This document shows, piece by piece, positions 13,801-23,800 of a DNA stretch of 64,000 nucleotides. The position numbers and the translations under genes were made by a program. Numbering within the stretch: the first letter of the stretch is position 1; the number at the start of each line of letters is the position of its first letter. Under the pieces are notes generated by a model, which was given only the letters and a program-made list of their open reading frames with translations, made no database searches and had not been told where the DNA came from. Source of the stretch: Haliclystus octoradiatus (taxonomy: Eukaryota > Cnidaria > Staurozoa > Stauromedusae > Haliclystidae); contig OU744448.1 in assembly GCA_916610825.1 (NCBI GenBank), positions 979,501 to 1,043,500 of the forward strand. Direction: 5' to 3'.

Positions 13801-13940
13801 CGTTTCAATCAAGCGTCAAAGAAATAAAGCCTCGAATTGAAATACGTGATCAGCAACTACCTGAAATGTGTCCCATGAGACCGAGGGCTAAATCGTTGGT
13901 TCGAATCGAGGCTGTCAAAGAAGACTCGACTAGATATTAA
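7846..13940 (+). CDS. GUCY1B2-like: Soluble guanylate cyclase, beta-type H-NOX with alpha-like catalytic residues
   Basis: Makes cGMP from GTP, in this family on binding NO (or another gas) at heme. Seven exons: 7846-7848 (only the ATG), 8059-8132, 8472-8575, 9173-10494, 11258-11404, 12556-12710, 13595-13940; 716 residues. Domains: H-NOX about 1-185 with the proximal heme ligand H106 (LDALHDHL) and the Y135-S137-R139 heme-propionate motif; HNOX-associated/PAS region ([12 protein letters not shown]); coiled coil about 395-440; class III cyclase from about 450. Both metal-binding Asp are present (FSDIVGF, D461; GDAYM, D507), the GTP-specific PRYC is present (C573), and the catalytic Asn is kept (N580), but the transition-state Arg is Lys (TVNIANK, K584). 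The usual GPxxMKGK C-terminal strand is not recognisable, and about 85 extra basic residues follow. The catalytic part is therefore alpha-like, while the sensor is beta-like. Tandem neighbour of the next gene. Confidence 0.9.
10521..10699. mobile_element. MITE family A, copy 2 (intron 4 of first cyclase gene)
   Basis: 179 bp with inverted ends CAGTCGAACTTGCTTA / TTAACCGAGTTTGACTG and TA on both sides (10519-10520, 10700-10701), the pattern of pogo/Tigger-type insertion. It contains a run of 13 C at 10541-10553. Same family as 3903-4071, opposite orientation. No ORF. Confidence 0.8.
11440..12006 (+). mobile_element. 5'-truncated LINE tail (CR1/L2-like) with CATA tail
   Basis: An open frame at 11446-11769 encodes the C-terminal end typical of non-LTR retrotransposon polymerases: a [16 protein letters not shown] segment, then [11 protein letters not shown], then [15 protein letters not shown] and a final FKRSL. 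It is followed by about 230 bp of untranslated sequence and a short CATA microsatellite (about 11989-12005), the usual 3' end of such elements. It sits in intron 5 of the first cyclase gene and is not a host exon. Confidence 0.8.
12838..12962. mobile_element. MITE family B, partial copy
   Basis: Starts with ACAGTGAAACCTGTCTATAA and ends near CCACTATAGACAGGTGACT, matching the ends of the complete family B element at 40868-41044, with the middle altered. Lies in intron 6 of the first cyclase gene. Confidence 0.65.
13150..13450 (-). mobile_element. Degenerate LINE tail, minus strand
   Basis: The minus strand near 13255-13180 still spells the [14 protein letters not shown] segment seen in the LINE tail at 11440-12006; the flanking frame is broken by stops. 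A second, older fragment of the same or a related LINE, inverted. Confidence 0.55.
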
Positions 13941-14781
13941 CATTAACAAATTTAGAATTTTATTTTTCTTGCATGTAAACAAATCATTTTATATATCTAC
14001 ATAAACATGAATTACATGAAGTTATGTTTATTTTGAGGGAAAAAGAGATAATCAACGCTTCGAGGTTTGTACACAACGCCATCTGAGGAACAATGATATC
14101 TTTCCATTGCTGTGCAAATATGACGAATGCTTATTTCACAAATAAATATGCTTATTTTTACTTTCTAATAAATATGTCGCAATAGCCTTTTGAAAACCGT
14201 CTGAGGCCATAGACCTAAGTCTGTTTAGAATTTTATGGACGGGCTGGTCATCAAAATCAAACATAGTCTTGAGGCCTTAAAATCGTGACCTTAAGACCTC
14301 GAGTCTAAATTTAGTGAAATTTAGATTCTTGGAGATTTCATGTGAGATACTCCAAGAAGAACAGGAGTCGATAATTGACTGCTTCTGAAATAAACACTCC
14401 TTTGTATCTACTATATCACCATGTAACATTATAGATTATAAAATGTCAATGTCACGTGATGAAATAATGAATGGCAGGTTGGAAACTTTTATTCTCCGTT
14501 ATAATTTGAAGTGAGTAGAGATTTAGCTTGGAGGCCAACATGAACATTATTTCTATGAGAAAATATTAAATCTAAAACAATTTACTCGGTATAATAACAA
14601 CAATAATTATGGCAAAGTTGAATTGACATCATTGAATGGACATCATAGCTGAAGAAAGTGAACATGTTTTATTTTAAATAATTTTTACATCGGATGCTGA
14701 ATGCGACAGAATAAAAAGTAGCTTTGTATATAGCACAATTTTAAATAATTCGTTAGGTGTTTAAAATAAGATCTTTATGAT
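13941..14781. other. Intergenic region between the two cyclase genes
   Basis: About 840 bp, AT-rich, no coding similarity. Contains the 3' untranslated region of the upstream gene and the promoter and 5' untranslated exon of the downstream one. The short spacing and shared exon layout suggest the two genes arose by local duplication. Confidence 0.5.
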
Positions 14782-17700
14782 ATGGTAAGTTTTTTTAATG
14801 TACTTCGTTATTAATTACAATAGTTAGACTTCTCAAAATTACTATAGCCGTATAGCAATCAATTTCTTCAAAGAGAGTCAATCGTTACTTGATATTCTCA
14901 TAATTACCTTCATAATTTGAGCGATTTATAGGCATGATTTCCATGTCAATATGCCGAATTACATTTTCAGACTTTCAGCAAAAATAAGATTTCATATCTT
15001 ACTTATCAGATATGATTGAAATACGAAGAAAATACAGTATTCTTGTTCATTTTTACTTTACTTGAAAAAGTAAACTTGCAATAAAGAGATGATAAGGCCT
15101 TGTTCGAAGATCGGGTTTAAACATTTTATTTTACAGAACATCCACAACTTTCAAACATTCAATTATTTACATCCTATTCATATTGATTCTGTCAACACAA
15201 CCAATGTTTTCCCTTCATAGAGGGTTTATTGACAATCTTTAGATGGAACCTATTATGACGAGGCAAGATTGTAGATTAACCCGATTAGTTCTATCGCAAA
15301 TATATATTTTCAAGCCAAAACTAAAAATAAAAGGTGCACCGATATTATCAATGTGATAGCTGTTGTTATTATTGACGAACAATAAAAGCGAAATCGATGC
15401 GGGGCGTGGACAGAGTAAGTTAACGTAATTTAGCTTTATCAGTTCTTGATCAGTTCGTACTCTCGTAGTTTTAAGCTAATTCACGTGCATATTTGATTTA
15501 TTTGTTGTCAACGCAACTGATGTTTCAGCCAATCGAGGCTCTTGTATCTCATGTTGTAATATTCAACTCTCCATAAGAAAAATTTTATTGGTTAGATACG
15601 ATCTTATTAGGCCTTATAACGTATACTTGCAATTCAGAAAACGGAAATTTTAAGAATGGAAGCAAGAGAGATTCGATTTCTAGATCTTGAATCGTGTTCG
15701 ATATATTGGCTTTAGATTTATGTTTGGAAAACAGACTGGATGATCCACATTCTAAAAATATCAAGGTCGAAATATTCAAGTATACTGTATCTTGATTTAA
15801 CCAAACTATATCTTTTCTCTATTTATAGTATGGGTTTTTGATTGGCTGTCTCAAGACATACGTGATCGATAGATCGAACGAGAGAAAATGGCTTAACATT
15901 AGGTGACTTGAAATCGTACCTTCTATTCCCAATTTAGACTCAGATTATAACAAAATTATTTATATTCTATAACATAATAGTTAACACACAGCCATAGTGC
16001 ATGGATATAAACACAGACAATTTACCTTTACACGGAGACGCACGCCTGCGGCATAACAGTATATAAGTGAACTCTTCGTGTTCGTGACAAAAATGTCTCA
16101 ATATTGATTAAATCTCTTTGAGAGCATGAGTCAATATATATAGCAGGTGATCATGTAGTAATTATTAAATTAGATTTACAAATGACTTAATATATTAAAT
16201 GTCACACGAGGCTAACCTCCACTGTTAGAGGTTGCACTTATATAATTATAAACGGGAAGAAGAAGTATTCAAGTGTACAATTGTTACCCTTCTATAGTTA
16301 ATTTATCTATTCAATACTTTAAATCCTATTACAGAGACAAATGCCTTTCAGGCGAAGAGACACATCTTGATGATTATCAGATTTACGATGATGAAATTCT
16401 CCTACAGATTATCGCTGCTATTTCGATATCATTTGGTAAGTATTTAGAGCTGATCTTCACAGTAACTTACCATGGTATCTTTCATATTCAGGCATATTTA
16501 GGCTTTCCACATTGGGCATATAGAGATAATGCCAAAGATATGACGTTGTCTATAGGGTGCTGTCTCGGTTACCGTCTCAGAGTCTCTGAAAGAAATGGAC
16601 TGAATGGCTCAGGAAAGGTGGAAATACTGTAGTCTACATAACCATTGCCAAACGGATATACAGGAAATTTGCTACTGCAGTGCAACATTTTGTCTATAAG
16701 AAAGCCCCTTTAGGGATGTTTTGAATATGAAATATTGGACCATAAGTAGCTGAAATGTAATGCAGTATATGAAATGTTAGAAGATTTTGATGATGAAATC
16801 AGTTTGAGATATTGTCAAATTTTGAAAGAATCTCGATTTTCGTTTTGAATTATAAGTATTTTGACCCTCTAAAAGGGGCCTTTATAACTTGAGAAATTCA
16901 TCTTTTAGCAAAACGGTTAATATACATATTGTTTGGTGTGATTGTATTATCTTTGATATGCAATATACCGTCTTAGAATTACCGTCTAGTATATCAACCA
17001 ATTGCACCAAGAAATAACTCTTCACAATGTCAACATATAACAATAGCTATAGATAATTAGACATGAATTTTCCCTTTCTAGGTCTTCCTGAAAATGACGT
17101 TTTGGCTGAAGCAGGCTGCGTTTTCTTTGACCGTTTGTACAGCAGTTGCTACACAGTTGTCTTGCAGAACCTCGGCTGTAATTTAGAACAATTTCTTGAA
17201 GGCCTAGATTCAATCCACGAACACATGACAAGCCGATTTCCAGGCATGCGTGCACCATCTTTTCACGTATTGCCATGCGCAGAATCAACTCAATTCTACC
17301 TTTGTTATTGGTCAGAACGAGTTGGATTATCTGGATTAGTAATCGGGATTGTAAAAAGAGCTGCTGAAATACTGTTTCACATAGAAGTCAAAACAACGAA
17401 AGTTATATCAACTGACAGAGCAGAAGATAAAATCATGTTTTTAGTTGAAATCCTCAATGGTGATATCGAGGCATTTAAAACAGCAGATTATGATAATAAT
17501 GAAAACGAGGCATACATGTTAGATCAATCAGATACAAGTACCATTGATCCCGACCTGCTTTGCAACGCATTTCCATTTCATATGATGTTAAATAAAGATT
17601 TAATTATCCTCCAAGTAGGAGTCTCTCTTCTACGGATGATGCCTAATATTACACTCGGGCACTCAAAATTTGATGAATTATTTACAGTGAAAACACCAGA

Positions 17701-20414
17701 CATTCGATTGTCTTACAAAAACATCAAAGAAAGACCGAATGCAGTGTTCTCTGTGTTAGCGTTGAGTGAAACAAACGAAGATTCTAAACAACAGGGATCC
17801 CCGAATGGTTCACAAGAAGACACAGATTCAATCGCATCTGGTGAGACAGAATCAATCGGATTAAAGTTAAAAGGTCAAATGTTTCATTTGAATGAAACAT
17901 CATCACTACTATTTCTGTGCTCGCCTCGTGTACTGAGTTTAGATGGCTTAAATGAAAGAGGTAAAATAAATAGACATTTGAAATCGAGGATGCTATTAAA
18001 ATAGGATCAAAATTTGATCAACTATCATCATATGTCAGTTTTCTAAAAAAGAATTGTTTTACTGATTGATCTACTATTCTACATGGTGTTATCCAATCAA
18101 TTAATAGAAGCTGCTTACAAGGCAAACGATGGTTGTCTACAGATAGGCCACAAACCAGCAAATTCGATCTGGCCCTCAGAATAGCTTATCCGACACACTA
18201 GTGTATCAATATCAGATACAGTCCTATACAATCATTATATCGTATACCACAAACAAAATAAGGGGACGAGCAGAAGAATGCTCTTAATAATTATTACCTT
18301 AAGCATCATCATCATCATTTCATTTAATGATCAATTGGGCTGATGAAATAGAGCACAATTTTAACTTTATCAAACTGATTGATGTCTCATTTGATTGACA
18401 GGCATGTACTTGAGTGACATTCCTATCCACGATGCAACACGGGATCTCATCCTCCTTTCCGAACAACACTCAGCTGAGAACAGCCTCACAAAGAGATTCG
18501 AACACATCACTGAAAAGCTACAAAAGACATCAAGGGAACTTGAGAAAGAGAAAAAACTCGCCGATAAATTATTATACAGTATTCTTCCTCAGTCCGTTGC
18601 AAACGATCTTCGTGCTAAGCGACCTGTTGCAGCAAAGAAATATGAATTGGTAACGGTGATGTTTAGTGGGATCGTCGATTTTTCTAGCTTTTGTAACGAC
18701 TGTCAAGAGCCTATGGAAATTGTACAATTGTTGAATGAAGTATATACAGAGTTTGATGCAAAGACTGAAAGCAACCCAGATATCTACAAGGTATAATTTA
18801 ACATCCTTATTAGTACCAACCCATATTTCAAATTAAGCCCTGTGGCATGTATGATTATGCGCACGTGCTAATGCATGTGCTTGATTAAAACCCAGCTATA
18901 CATGCATCTGAAATGAAAAATAACCAATCAATTCCCACCCGGTATATCCAATAATATTATTGCCTAACAGCGGTAGTAGGCTGTCACTGCTGATACCACC
19001 GCATGTATATTTACTGTGACATAATTGTGTCAACAGTGCTTTGCTATTGGAAATGTACTAACTGTTATACTACTAGTGAATAGCTTAATTCGTATCAGGG
19101 GCCATCTACCGTATACAGTACGTACTTGGTCCAAAGGGAGGTCATATCAAATGCGTATACATCTGCGCACAGGTCCAGGGGCAGGAGGGTGTCAAATACT
19201 GGAACATTTCTCAAGTAAGTACTGTATGGATAGCCCCTCGTGCTATTAAATGCTGTTACTTCAATATACGTTCAACTAACCTCAAACTGTAACAAATGTA
19301 AAATGAATCTCATTCTGTTGATAGCTCTTCTGCAAGTTTATCTTGAGCATCCTTGAATTAAGAAGGATCAAATTTGATCTATATTTAGTTTAAAAAGTAA
19401 TAAATATTAAATAACCTTGTAGATATAAATGAACCTATTTATCTTCGATGTTAACAAATATATAACATGCGTGGGCATAGTCTAAAACTGAAAAGCATGC
19501 AGGTCCATTCCATAATGTTAACAGTAGCATCAAGAACTTTTTTCTATTCACGAGTCATTTCGTGGTGGAACCATCAAAGCATTGTAAATGTTAATTTTCC
19601 ATTGCCTTTAAACTCAATACTTATAATTACAGTATGTGTCTTAAACTTAGAAATATGTATTTTATGGCTATATGTAAGTGAATGCTAACACCTTCCTCTA
19701 TCTATTACCAGTTGACCAAAATATATCATATCAATCATATCATCATTTCATACCCTGAGATGATGAGGTATGATTCTTCTTGATTGTAGACACATCAGAT
19801 GTTCTTCATTCTAGGTCGAAACCGTCGGTGATAAATACATGGCAGTGAGTGGCCTGCCTGTTCCTCATGAAAGACATGCGCATACCATTGCATCACTGGC
19901 ATTGGAAATTGTTGACATTACAACAAAAATAACAATTCAAGACAGGCAACTGAGGGTATGTTCATTTCAGTATAGCCCTCAACAGGTCATGCTAACTAGA
20001 TGGCGTTAATTCTATCTCAATTGCGGATTCTAACTGATCCTTTTCAACGTCTATTGTGATGTCTCGCTCTAGGTGACAATTGGCATTCATTCAGGAGAAG
20101 TAGTCACTGGTGTAGTTGGTAAGAAACTCCCCCGTTATTGTCTTTTTGGTAATACTGTGAATCTAACAAGCCGATGCGAGACGACGGGTGTACAAGGCAA
20201 AATAAATGTTACTGAAGAATCGTACAGGTAATGCTTTGAATTAATTGATTGGTTTTATTGCATATTTGGTGATAAATGATGTTTCTATTGTTACATATAA
20301 TTCAGATGCCTTATGGTAGACAAGGATCCACGCTGGAAGTTTGAAGTGCGTGGCCCAATTCAGATGAAAGGAAGAGCACAACCGATGACGTGCTACCTAT
20401 TGTCGTCATGGTGA
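14782..20414 (+). CDS. GUCY1B1: Soluble guanylate cyclase beta-1-type subunit
   Basis: Heme-containing NO-receptor subunit. Eight exons: 14782-14784 (ATG only, followed by GTAAGT), 15829-15902, 16335-16435, 17082-17960, 18402-18790, 19815-19955, 20073-20227, 20306-20414; 616 residues against 619 in human beta-1. The H-NOX domain has the heme ligand H105 (SIHEHM) and Y135-S137-R139 at exactly the beta-1 numbering. The PAS-like part ([11 protein letters not shown]) and a coiled coil (about 375-410) follow, then the cyclase domain. As in beta-1, the first metal Asp is missing (FSGIVDF, G442), while the Asn-Arg pair is intact (TVNLTSR, N559 and R563) and GTP-specific PRYC is kept. The C-terminus has the normal GPIQMKGR strand. 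It must therefore work with a partner that supplies the metal Asp pair; the adjacent upstream gene has them. Internal exons of 74 and 155 nt are the same size as in that gene; one intron (17961-18401) is extra. Confidence 0.94.
19420..19690 (+). mobile_element. Decayed LINE tail in intron 5 of second cyclase gene
   Basis: The frame at 19467 keeps [10 protein letters not shown] and [11 protein letters not shown], aligned with the better-preserved LINE tail at 11440. It is shortened and mutated. Both cyclase genes carry such a tail in the intron just before or after the GDxYM exon, but not at the homologous intron, so they are separate insertions. Confidence 0.6.
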
Positions 20415-20850
20415 TGACAGCAGCCATAAAAAGATATAATCATGTACAATACAAATATTTATTTTGTAAATCATGTAAAATTAATTCAATATTTTAAATA
20501 TCTACTAGAAAACCGAAAATCACGAGTCAAAATAAAATAAAAACTTCTGGTTGATCCAGAAATATTTGATTAAAACCCCGTTAAAACATCTGAAAAATTC
20601 TGGTTGATATGCTAAAGTTGATATCTATGAACCCTTGGAGTTCATCAAAATTCTAAATAAACTTCGAACGGGCATGTACTGGATAAAATGTTTTGAAATA
20701 AAAATGGCATAAGTTAACTTCCATCGAGGCAGTCGAGCACTCGTTCAAATCCTGGGGGCAAATACAATACTCCAGCCAGATGTCGGCAGATAAAATCGGG
20801 TATTAAATCTGTGGTGATCAAAATCGAGGTCACAGTGTTGCATAAACAAC
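20415..20850. other. Intergenic region, second cyclase gene to ATP23
   Basis: 436 bp. The first part is the AT-rich 3' untranslated region of the cyclase gene (AATAAAATAAAA at about 20529). The last part is the ATP23 promoter and leader. Nothing else recognised. Confidence 0.45.
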
Positions 20851-23800
20851 ATGGCTGCCGAGGGTACTTCTGCACATGGCAAAACTGATAAAGAAAAGTC
20901 TACATATCCAGGAGGCCTTGTAGCTCGGAAGAGTAATGATAAAAAGCATGCAAGATGTATGAAATGGCTAGGTAAAGCATGCAATTATGGTGAGTTTTAT
21001 CCTAGTCAAAGACTGACAATCTGACATATAAGAGGCGAGTGCATATCTGTAACAATGTTCACAGTGAGTTCAGTAAACTTACCGTTGACGTTGACAGCAT
21101 GATCCATCGGACGCCACAGTCTGCAGCAGGTTATGCACTATGCCATCATTATGGCAATTACACACCCGACACATCAACGTTTAATATGGTCAAATGTCAA
21201 CAAGTATTTGCTGTTACGAAAATTGTTACAAAAAGCTGAAATTTGGGCAGCACTACACAGTTGACTTCAATCATTATCTAGGAAGTAGTGGAGTGGAACC
21301 AGTGATGTTTTGGTGGGGAACGCCGTTTCCCCACTACTTTCTCCGGGGGAAGGGCATTCCTTCACTTTTTTCATTTGAAATGAAATTTTATATGTTCTTA
21401 TTCCGAGTAATATTATCAATTTATCATCAATATTACCATCAATATTATCAGTAATAGAAGTAGTATTTTCAAGGCAAAATCTCTCATCTCTAGCCTCTAG
21501 CCATTTTCAAGAAAATAATTTTTTTAAATTGTACGTAATATATGTTAATCATCAAATGATCCTAGAGTGAAAAAGCAAAGTTAGATGCAAGAACAGACAG
21601 AGTTGCTTTCACTTCAACAAATTGCGTGGAATGTGTTATAAAATATATATATCTATTACAACTTTACAAATGTCCGTGTCATTTAATAAGATACTAAATT
21701 TTAATAAATATAACTTTCTATTTAGCTTCATTTTTTAACAAGGAAAGAATTAAATGACCCAATAGATTATACTGAATTGGTCTCTTGAAATGCACTACAG
21801 AGCTTTTAAATGATTATAATTAAAAAAAAATTGGGCCCCCTAGAAGAAGGGGCGTTTGGCCACTATAAGAATGGTGAGTCGTTCCCCCACTATTTTTTCC
21901 AGAAAACATCACTGAGTGGAACTAATTAATCAATATCAAGTTCCACATATTCATAAATAATATTGCCTTTTTCCCATTGAAACCTATTAAAAAAATGTAG
22001 ACATCCTTCACAATTTCAGAATATTTTTGAAATTTAAATTCCCATGCCTGAGCCTTGGAAAAAGTTGAATTTGGCAACGAAAGCAAACAGCCACTTTCAT
22101 CAAGTTTTATGTTAAATTTCAGGTCCATATGTTAAGTTCATGATGAATGCTATGAAAAATATGGGATGGTAAGAAAGATCATGAATTTATTTACGAGACA
22201 GAAAATTTTTGATAAATGGTTATCTATTCAACTGCTACACATTAACTTTGAACGTAGCAAACCCTCTGAAGTGAGAAACAGTTGATTATAGCTATGACTT
22301 GATATAATGTTTGAAAGTGATTCTCCAATTACAACTATCAAACTCAAGTTCTGCACTTTTTTACCCTATTTACTAATATCAAAATTGTTCTTAACCTGTT
22401 TCTATGACATCGTTGAACCGTCCGCGTTATTTATTTTATATTGTAGTGATGTTGACATTGATCGTCATATTGTTTGTGAACCATGCAGCACAAAAGTTCT
22501 TGGTGGCTTTGATCCAGACCGAAAACAGGCATGTAAAATTAATTAATTGATTTTTTTAAACTTCAAAAATTTAGATGGTTACGTACGTAGATATGGAGAG
22601 CACCAAACTTATTTTTTGACGTTACATCTTGTACTTATGATAACACCCAAGAACACTGGAAATGAATTAAAACACTTTTGCCAGCGAATTGCTACCAATT
22701 TAGGCCTAGACAATACTTCTTTAGGTCCAGAATTGTAAATCCATGGACATTTCACTAATATGATGAAGTTTTTGAAAAGTACTACAAAATTCCCTACCAG
22801 ATGTACTGAATATTCAAAATGTTGTGTTTAACCCCTTACACCCCTCTAATGGGTCATTCCACAGGGAATCTGCCGTTTTTCGCCACCCCATCATAAAATT
22901 TGATAAAAAGATATGTGCAGATACAACTCATCGAGCTGAGTTCAAAAATGTTAATTTTAGATTCAATTCCGCAACAGTGTCAATTTTATGGCACCTCCAA
23001 GTTTGTGAAAATCGCTCTGTCTACGTTAATCTAAACGCTTATATCTTGGTCATTTCTAGTTGGAATTTCGCGATTTAAAAGGTCTGGAGTAATTGAATAA
23101 TTTATCTAACTATCGATCGTAAATTTACTAGAATAATTTCAAATTTAATAGCGTAAAAAGTGAATACAAACCTTCAAAAGAACATAGCTGGAAAGAATAT
23201 GAATTAATTTCGATGAATTTCACACGGAAAGTTGTATCCTTCATAGTTCTACATATCTCCGTAGGTCATTATGTTTGTAAATTACAATCCGCAATGCTAT
23301 TTTAGATTTTGTGCAAAAATTCAATAATTTTTGTTTTTAGCTTGAGTGCGAACTCTGCGTGCAGTGATCTGAAAATATTTCAAGCGGGGTAAACCAAAAT
23401 GTGTGAAACAGTCACTTAGCGTTGGTACGACACCGAATTTACTGACTCCAAAACACTCAAGCTAAAAACAAAAATTATTGAATTTTTGCACAAAATCTAA
23501 CATAGCATCGCGGATTGTAATTTACAAACATAATGACCTACGGAGATATGTAGAACTATGAAGGATACAACTTTCCGTGTGAAATTCATTGAAATTAATT
23601 CATATTCTTTCCAGCTATATTCTTTTGAAGGTTTGTTTTTACTTTTTACGCTATTAAATTTGAAATTATTCTAGTAAATTTACGATCGATAGTTAAATAA
23701 ATTATTCAAGTACTCCAGACGTTTTAAATCGCGAAATTCCAACAAGAAATGACCAAGATATAAGCGTTTAGATCAACGTAGACAGAGCGATTTTCACAAA

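Noticed and set aside
16273..16632. 119-residue open frame as a separate small gene
   Set aside because: Only 16335-16435 is coding, as exon 3 of the second cyclase gene; the rest is intron read-through.
22824..23078. 84-residue open frame
   Set aside because: Lies in the left arm of the long inverted repeat and has no similarity; chance frame.
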